Shown: positions 24,905-34,104 of the stretch, in pieces | How positions within the stretch are numbered: position 1 is the first letter of the stretch | How the letters are laid out: each line of letters starts with the position of its first letter | Source: Skermanella stibiiresistens SB22 | GTDB taxonomy: Bacteria > Pseudomonadota > Alphaproteobacteria > Azospirillales > Azospirillaceae | Length of the DNA stretch: 64,000 bases | Assembly (NCBI RefSeq): GCF_000576635.1 | Contig: NZ_AVFL01000020.1 | Span: forward strand, 1-64,000 | Direction of reading: 5' to 3' | Position numbers and translations under genes: made by a program | The notes under the pieces: model-generated | Told to the model about the DNA's origin: nothing | Seen by the model: the letters and a program-made list of their open reading frames with translations, nothing else | The model's database searches: none

Positions 24905-26917
24905 TCATGCGGCCACCGGGCACAGCGGCAGCACCACGCCGATGCGCGTTCCGACGCCTAGTTCGCTCTTGATTTCCAGGCGTCCGCCATGGAGTTCCGT
25001 CAAGGATCGCGTCAGCGCCAGGCCCAAGCCCGTTCCCGCGTGCTTGCGCGTGTGGCTGTTGTCGATCTGCTCGAACGGCGTGCCGACCCGCTCCATGTCC
25101 TCGGCCGCGATGCCGATGCCGGTGTCGCTCACCATCAGACGCAGCTCCGATCCGACGAGTTCCGCCGAGATGGTCACCCTGCCTCCCCGGTTGGTGAACT
25201 TGATCGCGTTGGACAACAGGTTGAGCAGGATCTGGTTGAGCGCCCGCTCATCGGCCCACAACATGGGCAGTGCGGCGGGAACCTCCTCGATCAGGTCGAT
25301 CGCCGCCTCGTCGGCCCGCAGCCGGACCATCCGCACGCAATGGCGGATCGCCCGCCCGGGCTCGACCTCGGTTCGGTGCAGCACGTATTTGCCGGCCTCG
25401 ACCTTCGACATGTCGAGGATGTCGTTGATCAGCTCCAACAGGTGGCGGCCGCTGGTGTGGACATCCCGGGCGTATTCCACATAGCGGGTCACCCCGACGG
25501 GACCGAGCGCCTGGGTCTCGATCATTTCCGAAAAGCCGATGATGGCATTCAGAGGCGTCCGCAGTTCGTGACTCATCATCGCCAGGAACTGCGACTTGAT
25601 CCGGCTGGCCTCCTCCGCGTTGTCGCGGGCCGTCAGATAGCGCGACGCCAGCTGCGACAAGGCCGCGGTCTGCGCCTCCAGCCGGCCGCGCGCCTCTTCC
25701 AATTCGGCGACATGGACGCGCAGGCTCTCCTCATTGGCCTTCAGCCTCAGCTCCTGCCGCTTCAGAAGCGTGATGTCGGTCTTGATCCCGACGACGCCCC
25801 CTTCCGACGTGCGGCGATAGCTGCCCAGCAGCCAGCGCCCGTCCGGCAGCTCCTCCTCGTGACCACCATCCAATCCGCCATCCAGCCCGAAAAACTCGCC
25901 ACCCGGAACCGGAACGGGGGGCACCAGCGCCGGGGCGGGGTGCTGCCCGCCCTCCGCCGACAAGGCGCGGTACCGGCTGTTGCACAACACCAGTTTCTGG
26001 TCGGCGTCCCACAGGACGAAACCTTCATTGACGCTTTCTATGGCGTCCATCAAGCGCTGCTCGACCCGCTTGATCTCCGTGACGTCGATCCAGGCGGCGA
26101 CCAGATGGCCGCTCGACGTCTGATGTTCGCTCACTCGGAAACGCCTGCCATCGGCCAGGGTCAGCGTCTGGTCGCCATCCCAAGCCTTGCCCCGCCGCCA
26201 GTCCAGCCGGGCGCGCATCCACTCCTCCGGGTCGCCGTCGATCCGGTAGACGCCCGCCTGGACATTGGCCCGCAACAGCCGCTCGAATCGCGCGCCCGGC
26301 CTGATCAGATGGGCCGTGGCCGCGAAAAGCTCCGTGAAGGGTCGATTGTGCAGCAGGAGCCGGTCCTCGGCGTCCCACAGCGTGATGGCCTGCGAGACCG
26401 AGTCGATCGCTTCCTGCAGGCGCCGGTTGGAGTCCCGCAGGATCTCCACCTCCTGGCGGCGTTCCGTGATGTCCCGCTGGATCACCAGGAACAGGTGGCG
26501 GCCGCCGGGCATTCCGCCGATCGGCCCATCGATCGGCCCGTCGATTGGAGAGATGCTGAGTTCGGCCCAATAGCCGCAGCCGTCCCGGGCGAACCCCTGG
26601 ATCTCCGCGCGCGCCGACCGGCCATAGGCGATGGCACGGCGAATCCGCGCCAGTTCACGCCGGTCGGAACCGGTGCCATCGAGGATCTCGGCGGGCCGGC
26701 TGGCGATGTCGCCCAGCTTGTATCCCGTCAGTTCGGTGAAGGCCGGATTGACATAGACGGTCCTGGCGGACGAGGCGTTGGGGGCTCCGTCGGGACCGGT
26801 GCAATCGATCACCGTGACGCAGTCGCGCGATCGCCGGAACAGGGCCTCGTAGGTGGCATCCGGGCGCGTGCCGGCCAGGTTCTCCTGGATCGGTCTTCTG
26901 ACCGTTTCGCTTTCCAT
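24905..26917 (-). CDS. Soluble multi-PAS sensor histidine kinase
   Basis: 670 aa from the ATG at 26917; the reading frame continues upstream but adds low-complexity residues overlapping the hupE terminator. There are three PAS-like domains, at about 20-147 (YVNPAFTELTGY), 164-282 and 287-387. A coiled coil (about 390-435) precedes the HisKA box with phospho-acceptor H450 (MMSHELRTPLNAIIGF). The ATPase shows NQILLNLLSNAIKFT, DTGIGIA and GTGLGLALTRSL. No TM helix is visible, so it senses a cytoplasmic signal. No cognate response regulator is adjacent. It lies tail-to-tail with the S24-like regulator and just downstream of hupE on the same strand. Confidence 0.87.
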   Translation of the reverse strand: MESETVRRPIQENLAGTRPDATYEALFRRSRDCVTVIDCTGPDGAPNASSARTVYVNPAFTELTGYKLGDIASRPAEILDGTGSDRRELARIRRAIAYGRSARAEIQGFARDGCGYWAELSISPIDGPIDGPIGGMPGGRHLFLVIQRDITERRQEVEILRDSNRRLQEAIDSVSQAITLWDAEDRLLLHNRPFTELFAATAHLIRPGARFERLLRANVQAGVYRIDGDPEEWMRARLDWRRGKAWDGDQTLTLADGRRFRVSEHQTSSGHLVAAWIDVTEIKRVEQRLMDAIESVNEGFVLWDADQKLVLCNSRYRALSAEGGQHPAPALVPPVPVPGGEFFGLDGGLDGGHEEELPDGRWLLGSYRRTSEGGVVGIKTDITLLKRQELRLKANEESLRVHVAELEEARGRLEAQTAALSQLASRYLTARDNAEEASRIKSQFLAMMSHELRTPLNAIIGFSEMIETQALGPVGVTRYVEYARDVHTSGRHLLELINDILDMSKVEAGKYVLHRTEVEPGRAIRHCVRMVRLRADEAAIDLIEEVPAALPMLWADERALNQILLNLLSNAIKFTNRGGRVTISAELVGSELRLMVSDTGIGIAAEDMERVGTPFEQIDNSHTRKHAGTGLGLALTRSLTELHGGRLEIKSELGVGTRIGVVLPLCPVAA

Positions 26918-27040
26918 GATCGCAACGATACCCAAGCCGTCCGGGCCTGATCGCCATCGGTTATCGAACCTTACCGATCGGCGAATGAATGTTTCGTAAA
27001 TGTCCTGGAGATTCGTCGGGCGGAAATGGGATGGGCAAAG

Positions 27041-27073
27041 AAAAAGTCCCCCACTTGTCGGGTGGGGGGACTT
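27041..27073 (-). terminator. Rho-independent terminator of hupE
   Basis: On the minus strand AAGTCCCCCCAC pairs with GTGGGGGACTT around a seven-base loop, and the descending arm runs into TTTTT, a textbook intrinsic terminator. It begins about 45 bases beyond the hupE stop and separates hupE from the kinase gene. Confidence 0.88.
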
Positions 27074-27117
27074 CGACCGAGCCTTCCCCACTTGGGGGAA
27101 AGCGATGGCGGCGGAGA

Positions 27118-27720
27118 TCAGCCCAGCAGGGCCAGCGCCAAGCCGCCGAAACCGACCAGCGCGCCGGTGCCCCGGACCGCCATCTGGCCAGCGGCCGACT
27201 TGAACCCGGCGCGGATCGCCATGATCGCGCCGATGCCCACAGCGTGCAGCAGCGCGGTCGCCACCACGAAGCCCAGGCCATAGGCCAGGGGCGAGGCCGC
27301 CGCCGGCATCTCGGCACCGTGGGCGTAACCGTGGAAGACCGCGAGCAGCGCCGTGATGGTGGCCGACGCCACCAGCGGCAGGCGCGCCTGGAACGCCACC
27401 AATCCGCCCAGGACCAGAACCGATCCCAGAATGCCGATCTCAACCGACGGCAGGGACAGTCCGGCCATTCCAGCCAATCCGCCCAGCACCATCGCGCCGA
27501 CGAAGGACAATGGCAGCGCCCAAAGCGCCCGCCCACCCAACTGCGCCGCCCAGAGGCCGACCGCGACAATGGCGAGCAGATGATCCAGGCCGCCGAAGGG
27601 ATGCCCGAGTCCCTGTGGGAAGCCGGCCAGCTCCATGTGCCCCGGGTGCGCCATCGCGGCCACCGGCATGACCGTCAACGCGGCGGCCGCGAGCCCTAGT
27701 CCGAGACCTGTTCGCCTCAT
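27118..27720 (-). CDS. hupE: HupE/UreJ-family nickel-related membrane protein
   Basis: 200 aa. A cleavable signal-like N-terminus ends AMAHPGH, followed by the family signature HPFGGLDHLLAIVAVGLWA and about six TM helices. HupE proteins are thought to admit Ni2+ for hydrogenase or urease; no urease genes are present here, and the hydrogenase locus begins 364 bases away on the other strand. A perfect FNR-type site and a TAAAAT -10 box sit upstream in class II spacing. In many rhizobial loci hupE lies inside the hupSLCDEF run; here it is divergent, while hupD is followed directly by hupF. Confidence 0.9.
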   Translation of the reverse strand: MRRTGLGLGLAAAALTVMPVAAMAHPGHMELAGFPQGLGHPFGGLDHLLAIVAVGLWAAQLGGRALWALPLSFVGAMVLGGLAGMAGLSLPSVEIGILGSVLVLGGLVAFQARLPLVASATITALLAVFHGYAHGAEMPAAASPLAYGLGFVVATALLHAVGIGAIMAIRAGFKSAAGQMAVRGTGALVGFGGLALALLG

Positions 27721-27795
27721 GTGATCGTCTCCTGAAGAAAGATAGTGAAAACACCCCTGCGCAACCTGTACTGAGCCGGCAACTTTGGGAGGGTT

Positions 27796-27801
27796 ATTTT
27801 A
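27796..27801 (-). promoter_or_regulatory. Predicted -10 box of the hupE promoter
   Basis: TAAAAT on the minus strand, 21 bases after the end of the FNR box. This puts the box centre near -41.5 from a start at about 27788, the class II activator geometry known for FNR. The predicted hupE leader would be about 68 bases. Confidence 0.6.
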
Positions 27802-27822
27802 ACAAAAATTGCCCACGCGCGG

Positions 27823-27836
27823 TTGATCCAGATCAA
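27823..27836. promoter_or_regulatory. Perfect FNR/FnrN binding site (anaerobox)
   Basis: TTGAT-CCAG-ATCAA, a full match to the FNR consensus TTGAT-N4-ATCAA. The spacing to TAAAAT favours hupE. On the hupS side no -10 occurs at the matching distance, although indirect effects on hupS are possible. A CRP/FNR regulator with the matching E-x-x-S-R recognition helix is encoded at the end of the hyp operon. Confidence 0.82.
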
Positions 27837-28084
27837 TGTGAGCCTATGACCCACGACGGATTGTCTATGACCTTGCTGGAACCACGCTTGGTACGGACTG
27901 GCAAGGGAACGACCGTTCCAAGGAATCGCCGGGACCGAGCCGAAAAGCAAGGGTCGCGTTCGGGGATCGCCGGGGAATCGGGTGTGGCGGCAGCGCGAAA
28001 CATCAATACCGCCGTATGTGGCCAGCCGGGCGACAACCGGCCCCGATGGCGGCGGATCGGGCATAAGCGAAAGGAACGGGGCCG

Positions 28085-29197
28085 ATGGCCAGGGTGGAGA
28101 CCTTCTACGATGTGATCCGACGGCAGGGGATCAGCCGCCGCAGCTTCCTCAAGTTCTGTTCCCTGACGGCGGCCTCGCTGGGTCTGGCGCCCGCCTTCGG
28201 TCCGCGCATCGCCCACGCGATGGAGACCAAGCCGCGCATCCCGGTGCTCTGGCTCCATGGCCTGGAATGCACCTGCTGCTCGGAGAGCTTCATCCGTTCC
28301 GCCCATCCGCTGGTCAAGGACGTCGTCCTGTCGATGATCAGCCTGGACTACGACGACACCATCATGGCCGCCGCCGGCCATCAGGCGGAGGCGATCCTCG
28401 ACGAGATCCGGCACGAGTACAAGGGCCGCTACATCGCCGCGGTGGAGGGCAATCCCCCTCTCAACGAGGACGGCATGTACTGTATCGTCGGCGGCCGCCC
28501 CTTCGTGGAGCAACTGCGCGAGGTCTGCTCCGACGCCATGGCGGTGATCTCCTGGGGCTCCTGCGCCTCGTGGGGCTGCGTTCAGGCGGCGCATCCCAAC
28601 CCGACGCGGGCGACACCGGTCCACGAGGTCATCACCGACAAGCCGATCATCAAGGTGCCCGGCTGCCCGCCGATCGCCGAGGTCATGACGGGCGTGGTCA
28701 GCTACATCCTGACCTTCGACAAGATCCCGGAACTGGACCGCCAGGGCCGGCCCAAGATGTTCTACAGCCAGCGCATCCACGACAAGTGCTACCGCCGGCC
28801 CCATTTCGACGCCGGCCAGTTCGTCGAGCAGTGGGACGACGAGCAGGCCCAGAAGGGCCATTGCCTCTACAAGATGGGCTGCAAGGGCCCGACCACCTAC
28901 AATGCGTGCTCGACCACCCGCTGGAACGGCGGCGTGTCCTTCCCGATCCAGTCCGGACACGGCTGCATCGGCTGCTCCGAGGACGGCTTCTGGGACAACG
29001 GCTCGTTCTATGACCGCCTGACCAATGTCAAGCAGTTCGGCATCGAGGCCAACGCCGACCAGATCGGCGGCACGGTCGCGGGGGTCATCGGCACCGGCAT
29101 CGCCGCCCACGCCGCCGTCAGCGCCGTCAAGCGCGCCCGGATGAAGTCCGGCGAAACCCAGGCTCCACCCCATCCGAACGCCCCATCGCACGACTGA
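28085..29197 (+). CDS. hupS: [NiFe] uptake hydrogenase small subunit
   Basis: 370 aa. A Tat leader ([17 protein letters not shown] ... AHAME) directs the folded heterodimer to the periplasmic side. Cysteines for three Fe-S clusters are visible: LECTCCSES (proximal), WGSCASWGC, then [17 protein letters not shown] and [10 protein letters not shown]-terminal hydrophobic anchor ([19 protein letters not shown]) docks to cytochrome b. Together with HupL it oxidises H2 and passes electrons to quinone through HupC. First gene of the hup operon, with about 70 bases to hupL. Confidence 0.96.
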   Translation: MARVETFYDVIRRQGISRRSFLKFCSLTAASLGLAPAFGPRIAHAMETKPRIPVLWLHGLECTCCSESFIRSAHPLVKDVVLSMISLDYDDTIMAAAGHQAEAILDEIRHEYKGRYIAAVEGNPPLNEDGMYCIVGGRPFVEQLREVCSDAMAVISWGSCASWGCVQAAHPNPTRATPVHEVITDKPIIKVPGCPPIAEVMTGVVSYILTFDKIPELDRQGRPKMFYSQRIHDKCYRRPHFDAGQFVEQWDDEQAQKGHCLYKMGCKGPTTYNACSTTRWNGGVSFPIQSGHGCIGCSEDGFWDNGSFYDRLTNVKQFGIEANADQIGGTVAGVIGTGIAAHAAVSAVKRARMKSGETQAPPHPNAPSHD

Positions 29198-29268
29198 CCA
29201 CCGGTCCGCTCCCGGAATGATAGCCGGGAAGACGCATGCGACGACACTTGGACTAGAGGAACAGCGCG

Positions 29269-31062
29269 ATGGCAACCGTTTCGACGCCGAATGGATTTTC
29301 CCTGGACAACGCCGGCCGCCGGGTGGTGGTCGATCCCGTGACGCGGATCGAAGGACACATGCGGGTCGAGGTCAATCTCGACAGCGACAACGTGATCCGC
29401 AACGCGGTCTCGACCGGCACCATGTGGCGCGGGCTCGAAGTGATCCTCAAGGGCCGCGACCCGCGCGACGCCTGGGCCTTCACCGAGCGGATCTGCGGCG
29501 TCTGCACCGGCACCCACGCCTTGACCTCGGTCCGCGCGGTCGAGAACGCGCTGGACATCAAGATCCCGGAAAACGCCAACACGATCCGCAACATCATGCA
29601 GCTGACCCTGCAGGTGCATGACCATCTGGTCCACTTCTACCATCTGCACGCGCTGGATTGGGTCGACGTGGTCTCGGGTCTCAAGGCGGACCCCAAGGCC
29701 ACGTCGGAGCTGGCCCAGAGCATCAGCCCGTGGCCCAAGTCGTCGCCGGGATATTTCCGCGACATCCAGGCCCGGCTGCGGAAGTTCGTCGAGAGCGGCC
29801 AGCTCGGTCCGTTCAAGAACGCCTATTGGGGTCACCCGGCCTACAAGCTGCCGCCCGAAGCCAACCTGATGGCGACCGCGCACTATCTCGAGGCGCTCGA
29901 TTTCCAGAAGGAGATCGTCAAGATCCACACCGTCTACGGCGGCAAGAACCCCCACCCCAACTGGCTGGTCGGTGGCGTGCCCTGCCCGATCAACATCGAC
30001 GGGACCGGCGGCGTCGGCGCCATCAACATGGAACGCCTCAACCTCGTGTCGTCGATCATCGACCAATCGATCGAGTTCGTTAACCAGGTCTACATCCCCG
30101 ACCTGATCGCCATCGCCGGCTTCTACAAGGACTGGCTGTATGGTGGCGGGTTGTCGAGCACGTCGCTGATGTCATATGGTGACATTCCCGAACGCGCGAA
30201 CGACTACGGCGACAAGAGCCTGCTGCTGCCGCGCGGCGTGATCCTCAACGGCAAGTTGGACGAGATCCACGAGATCGATCTGGGCGCCCCGGATCAGGTC
30301 CAGGAATTCGTCAATCACTCCTGGTACAAATACGCCGACGAGTCCAAGGGCCTGCACCCGTGGGACGGCGTCACCGAGCCCAACTACGTGCTCGGCCCCA
30401 ACGCCAAGGGCACCAAGACCCGGATCGAGGCGCTGGACGAGGGCGCCAAGTATTCCTGGATCAAGTCGCCGCGCTGGAAGGGCCACGCGGTCGAGGTCGG
30501 CCCGCTCGCCCGCTACGTCATCGGCTACGCCCAGAACAAGCCGGAGTTCAAGGAGCCGGTCGACCAACTGCTGAAGGCGCTGGACGTTCCGGTCGCGGCG
30601 CTGTTCTCCACCTTGGGCCGCACGGCGGCGCGCGGATTGGAATGCGCCTGGGCGGCGGAGAAGCTGCGGTATTTCCAGGACAAGCTGGTCAAGACCATCA
30701 AGGCCGGCGACCAGAGCACCGCCAACACCGCCAAATGGGACCCGTCGTCGTGGCCCAAGTCGGCCAAGGGTGTCGGCTTCACCGAGGCGCCGCGCGGCGC
30801 GCTGGGCCATTGGATCCGGATCGAGAACACCAAGATCGCGAACTATCAGGCGGTCGTCCCCACCACCTGGAACGGCAGCCCTCGCGACACCAAGGGCAAT
30901 ATCGGCGCCTTCGAGGCCTCGCTGCTCGACACGCCGATGGCCGATCCCGAGCAGCCGCTGGAGATCCTGCGCACGCTGCACAGCTTCGATCCGTGCCTCG
31001 CCTGTTCGACCCACGTGATGGCGCCGGACGGACAGGAAGTCACCAAAGTCACCGTGCGCTGA
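29269..31062 (+). CDS. hupL: [NiFe] uptake hydrogenase large subunit
   Basis: 597 aa carrying the NiFe(CN)2CO active site. The N-terminal ligands are in [10 protein letters not shown] after [10 protein letters not shown]; the C-terminal ligands are in DPCLACSTH. Fifteen residues follow that histidine ([15 protein letters not shown]); this is the extension removed by the HupD protease after nickel insertion. There is no own signal peptide; it is carried out with HupS. AGAGG stands before the ATG at 29269. It belongs to the membrane-bound H2-uptake class (group 1) by overall motif form. Confidence 0.97.
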   Translation: MATVSTPNGFSLDNAGRRVVVDPVTRIEGHMRVEVNLDSDNVIRNAVSTGTMWRGLEVILKGRDPRDAWAFTERICGVCTGTHALTSVRAVENALDIKIPENANTIRNIMQLTLQVHDHLVHFYHLHALDWVDVVSGLKADPKATSELAQSISPWPKSSPGYFRDIQARLRKFVESGQLGPFKNAYWGHPAYKLPPEANLMATAHYLEALDFQKEIVKIHTVYGGKNPHPNWLVGGVPCPINIDGTGGVGAINMERLNLVSSIIDQSIEFVNQVYIPDLIAIAGFYKDWLYGGGLSSTSLMSYGDIPERANDYGDKSLLLPRGVILNGKLDEIHEIDLGAPDQVQEFVNHSWYKYADESKGLHPWDGVTEPNYVLGPNAKGTKTRIEALDEGAKYSWIKSPRWKGHAVEVGPLARYVIGYAQNKPEFKEPVDQLLKALDVPVAALFSTLGRTAARGLECAWAAEKLRYFQDKLVKTIKAGDQSTANTAKWDPSSWPKSAKGVGFTEAPRGALGHWIRIENTKIANYQAVVPTTWNGSPRDTKGNIGAFEASLLDTPMADPEQPLEILRTLHSFDPCLACSTHVMAPDGQEVTKVTVR

Positions 31063-31078
31063 GCGGAGGATCGCGATC

Positions 31079-31840
31079 ATGACCGCTCACGCCAATCAAT
31101 CGCCCCTGGGCAAACCCGCGGACGACGACGAGATCGCCGATCTGGCGACGGCCCGCAACCATCTCCAGGTCCGGCAGACCGCCATCTACGTCTACGAATG
31201 GCCGGTCAGGCTGTGGCACTGGATCAACGCGGCGGCCATCGTGGTGCTGGCAGCCACCGGCTACCTGATCGCGTCGCCGTTGCCGTCGCTGCCGGGCGAG
31301 GCGAGCCAGCACTTCCTGATGGGCTATATCCGCTTCGCCCATTTCACCGCCGGCTTCGTCATGGCCATCGGCATGGTGGGACGGATCTACTGGGCCTTCG
31401 TCGGCAATGTCCACGCCCGCCAGATGTTCATCCTGCCGTTCTGGTCGGGCAAGTTCTGGCGCGAGGTGCTGGTCGAGGCGCAGTGGTACGCCTTCCTCCG
31501 CGACTATCCCAAGAAGTACATCGGCCACAACCCGCTGGCCCAACTCGCCATGGTGACGATCTACAGCGGCGGCAGCCTCTTCATGATCGTCACCGGCTTC
31601 GCGCTCTATTCCGAGGGCGCCGGTCAGGGAACCTGGTTCGACACGCTGTTCGGCTGGGTGATCCCGCTGGCCGGCAACTCGCAGAACCTGCACACCATCC
31701 ATCATATCGGCATGTGGGTGATCATCTGCTTCGTGATCATCCACGTCTACGCCGCGGTGCGCGAGGACATCATGAGCCGGCAGAGCATGATCAGCACGAT
31801 GGTCAGCGGCTGGCGGATGTTCAAGGACGACGGCAAGTGA
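31079..31840 (+). CDS. hupC: Hydrogenase b-type cytochrome subunit
   Basis: 253 aa with about four TM helices (AAAIVVLAATGYLIA; FTAGFVMAIGMVGRIYWAF; LFMIVTGFALY; HHIGMWVIICFVIIHVYAAV). Heme-ligand histidines include those in LWHWINA, RFAHFTAG and HTIHHIGMW. It anchors HupSL in the membrane and transfers electrons from H2 to the quinone pool. It lies 16 bases after hupL, and its TGA overlaps the hupD GTG. Confidence 0.95.
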   Translation: MTAHANQSPLGKPADDDEIADLATARNHLQVRQTAIYVYEWPVRLWHWINAAAIVVLAATGYLIASPLPSLPGEASQHFLMGYIRFAHFTAGFVMAIGMVGRIYWAFVGNVHARQMFILPFWSGKFWREVLVEAQWYAFLRDYPKKYIGHNPLAQLAMVTIYSGGSLFMIVTGFALYSEGAGQGTWFDTLFGWVIPLAGNSQNLHTIHHIGMWVIICFVIIHVYAAVREDIMSRQSMISTMVSGWRMFKDDGK

Positions 31841-32448
31841 GCATCGAGACCGGGCGTCCCGTCCTCGTCCTGGGCATCGGCAACATCCTGTACGCCGACG
31901 AGGGTTTCGGCGTCCGGTGCGTCGAGGAACTGCACCGCCGCTGGAGCTTTTCCGACGACGTGCTGGTGATGGATGGCGGGACGCAGGGGCTCTATCTGGT
32001 CCATTTCGTCAAGGCGGCCCGGCGCGTCATCGTGTTCGACGCGATCGACTATGGCGAGCCGCCGGGCACGCTCAAGCTGGTGCGCGGCGCCGACGTGCCG
32101 AAATTCACCGGCGCCAAGAAGATGAGCCTGCACCAGACCGGCTTCCAGGACGTGCTGAGCGCCGCCGAACTGCTGGGCGGCGAGTTGGACGACATCCTGC
32201 TGATAGGGGTCCAGGCGGTCGAGCTGGAGGATTACGGCGGCAGCCTGACCGCTCCGGTCCGCGCCCGGATCGAACCGGCGCTGACCATGGCACTCGACCA
32301 GCTGGCGGAGTGGGGCCATCCCGCCACCGCCCGCTCGACCCCGGCCGAGCGGCTGATGCATGAAGGCATCGGCTTGGCCGAGTACGAGACCGGGCGCCCC
32401 TCCGCCGAGGACGCCTGCCGCGTCGGCGACCGCCGCTTCTTCAACTGA
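31837..32448 (+). CDS. hupD: Hydrogenase maturation endopeptidase
   Basis: 203 aa from a GTG at 31837 overlapping the hupC stop by four bases; the longer frame upstream is inside hupC. The M52-family motifs with nickel-sensing ligands are present: GIGNILYADEGFG (Glu), VFDAIDYG (Asp) and SLHQTGFQD (His). It cleaves the HupL C-terminal extension after the DPCLACSTH histidine once nickel is inserted, locking the active site. Confidence 0.94.
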   Translation: MSIETGRPVLVLGIGNILYADEGFGVRCVEELHRRWSFSDDVLVMDGGTQGLYLVHFVKAARRVIVFDAIDYGEPPGTLKLVRGADVPKFTGAKKMSLHQTGFQDVLSAAELLGGELDDILLIGVQAVELEDYGGSLTAPVRARIEPALTMALDQLAEWGHPATARSTPAERLMHEGIGLAEYETGRPSAEDACRVGDRRFFN

Positions 32449-32464
32449 CGGGACAAGGGACGCG

Positions 32465-32818
32465 ATGTGCATCGGCCTTCCCATGCGGGTCCTGACGGAA
32501 GATGGACCGACCGCTCTGTGCGCCGGCCGCGGCGAGGAGCGCCACGTCAGCTTGGCGTTGGTCGGGGAGCTACCCGCCGGCTCCTGGGTGATGGTGCATG
32601 TCAACACCGCCATCCGAACGCTTGACCCCGCCGAGGTGCCGCTGATCAACGACGCGTTGGACGCCCTGGAGGCGGCCCAGCGCGGCGATCCGTTCGAGCA
32701 CCTGTTCGCGGATCTGATCGATCGCGAACCCCAGCTTCCGGAACACCTCCGCCAAGCCGTCCCGGTAAATACAGTCCCTGTAAATCCAGCCCCCGTAAAT
32801 CCAAAAGGACAAGCCTGA
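32465..32818 (+). CDS. hupF: HypC-family hydrogenase chaperone HupF with a repetitive C-terminal tail
   Basis: 117 aa. It starts MCIGLPMRVL, keeping the catalytic N-terminal Cys2 of HypC/HupF proteins that carry Fe(CN)2CO and protect HupL during assembly. The core ends near residue 98. The tail PVNTVPVNPAPVNPKGQA comes from a 15-base unit repeated three times and is not part of the usual family. Its stop overlaps hupG by one base. The separate hypC at 39570 is the general-purpose copy. Confidence 0.9.
   Translation: MCIGLPMRVLTEDGPTALCAGRGEERHVSLALVGELPAGSWVMVHVNTAIRTLDPAEVPLINDALDALEAAQRGDPFEHLFADLIDREPQLPEHLRQAVPVNTVPVNPAPVNPKGQA
32765..32800 (+). repeat. hupF: Three 15-base tandem units in the hupF 3' end
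   Basis: GTAAAT recurs at 32765, 32780 and 32795 with surrounding bases partly conserved, encoding the PVN repeats of the HupF tail. The AT-rich codons contrast with the local GC content, as expected for replication-slippage expansion. Confidence 0.75.
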
Positions 32819-33195
32819 TGGCCGTATCGGTGATCGACCGCCTGATCGAGATCGAGCACTGCCCGTTGATCACCGCCGACACGGTCGATCTTTTCCTGGA
32901 CGGCAGCGGCATGGCGGTCCTGTTCTTCACCGGCGATCCCAAGCAGCGGCCGGAGAGCAACGATGTGGCGGTCGTGCTGCGCGAACTCGCCAGCGTCTTT
33001 CCCGGCGAACTGCGGATCGGCATCGTCGATCAGGCCCACGAGGCGGCCCTCAAGGCCCGTTTCGGCGTCCTGGTCGTGCCGACCCTCGTCTATCTGCGCG
33101 AGGGCAGGTTCGTCGGCCTGATCCCCCGTATCCAGGATTGGCTGGCCTATGTCGAGAAGACCCGGGCGTTCCTCGCGGCTCCCGCCCCCGCCTGA
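32818..33195 (+). CDS. hupG: Hydrogenase accessory thioredoxin-fold protein
   Basis: 125 aa of the HupG/HyaE family: VLFFTGDPKQRPESNDVAVVLREL, then FGVLVVPTLVYLREGRFVG, a thioredoxin fold without the CxxC redox pair. Family members are proposed to hold the HupS precursor before Tat export. AGGA stands eight bases before the ATG, which overlaps the hupF stop. Confidence 0.88.
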   Translation: MAVSVIDRLIEIEHCPLITADTVDLFLDGSGMAVLFFTGDPKQRPESNDVAVVLRELASVFPGELRIGIVDQAHEAALKARFGVLVVPTLVYLREGRFVGLIPRIQDWLAYVEKTRAFLAAPAPA

Positions 33196-33249
33196 CATCC
33201 GACACCTGACGCCGCGCCCGCCCTCAACGCCTCACAGGGATCGACTACG

Positions 33250-34104
33250 ATGCGCCACCCGATGAAATGGGAAGACGAAGAACAGCCAACCGGCGTGTTC
33301 CTGGGCGCCCCGGAGACGGAAAGCCTCGATATCCAGCGGATGCCGCCCGCCGTGCGGCGGCTCGATCGGCTGACATTGCCGGACGGCGCCCCGGGCCTGG
33401 AGGAGGTCGGGGCCCTGCTGATGGAGATCCGCGACGCCCTGATGTCGTTCGAGGCGGGCAAGCCTCCCCTGCCGTTCGCGCTGGCAGGGCTGGACGACGC
33501 GGCGCTGTCCTTGCTCGACGAGACCTTGGGCGAGGGCGAGGTCGGCATGGTGGTGACCGGCGGCAGCGAATACCAGATACAGGAATCGGTGCTGCCCGGC
33601 GTCTGGCGGGTCAAGACCTTCAGCCTGGACGGCGAGCCGATCGCCGACCATGTCGAGGTCGCCGATGTTCCGGGCGTGGTCCGGGCCGCCGCCGCCCGGG
33701 GCACGCTGGAGCGGCTGGAGATCGGTCCCGCTCCCGCCGGATGCATGAACGTCATGCCGGTGCTGGCCGAGCTTCGGTCGCGCACGGCTTCCCACCAGCC
33801 AGGCGATCGCAACCACGTCATCAGCTTCACGCTGCTGCCGATGAACGAGATCGACATGGCGTTCCTCAAGGGCACGCTGGGGCTGGGTCCCGTCCAGGCC
33901 GTGTCGCGCGGCTACGGCACCTGCCGGGTCGCCTTGACCGGCCAGCGACATATCTGGAGCGTCCAATACCTCAACGCCATGGACACCATCATCCTGGACA
34001 CCCTGGAAGTGGGCGATGTCCCGGTGGCGCTGATCGCGGCGGAGGAGGATTTCCAGGACAGCGCCGAGCGGCTGGGCGAAATCCTCGGAGCCTACTTCCA
34101 ATGA
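33250..34104 (+). CDS. hupH: Hydrogenase expression/formation protein HupH
   Basis: 284 aa of the HupH/HyaF family. Visible features are the acidic LGAPETESLD start, the central GEGEVGMVVTGGSEYQIQESVLPGVWRV and the C-terminal YLNAMDTIILDTLEVGDVPVALIAAEEDF. It is thought to assist HupS or HupL maturation; the mechanism is unresolved. It overlaps the following hupI-J fusion by four bases. Confidence 0.9.
   Translation: MRHPMKWEDEEQPTGVFLGAPETESLDIQRMPPAVRRLDRLTLPDGAPGLEEVGALLMEIRDALMSFEAGKPPLPFALAGLDDAALSLLDETLGEGEVGMVVTGGSEYQIQESVLPGVWRVKTFSLDGEPIADHVEVADVPGVVRAAAARGTLERLEIGPAPAGCMNVMPVLAELRSRTASHQPGDRNHVISFTLLPMNEIDMAFLKGTLGLGPVQAVSRGYGTCRVALTGQRHIWSVQYLNAMDTIILDTLEVGDVPVALIAAEEDFQDSAERLGEILGAYFQ

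Larger units (their letters stand above)
27721..28084. other. Divergent hupE/hupS control region
   Basis: 364 bases between the hupE and hupS starts. The hupE-proximal part is AT-rich and holds the FNR box and -10. The hupS-proximal part is GC-rich and includes the small palindrome GGAACG-AC-CGTTCC at 27906-27919. I saw no convincing -24/-12 sigma-54 element for hupS. An 89-codon ORF inside it looks like noise. Confidence 0.65.

Noticed and set aside
27837-28084. A sigma-54 (-24/-12) promoter for hupS
   Set aside because: No GG-N10-GC pair with acceptable flanks was found; the best candidate (TGGAACC...TTGGT near 27879) lacks the -12 GC.
27846-28115. An 89-codon ORF in the hupE-hupS gap
   Set aside because: No ribosome site, basic low-complexity product, and it runs into hupS in another frame.
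32765-32800. Short regular repeats as a CRISPR-like array
   Set aside because: Period is 15 bases, in frame within hupF, and there are no spacers.
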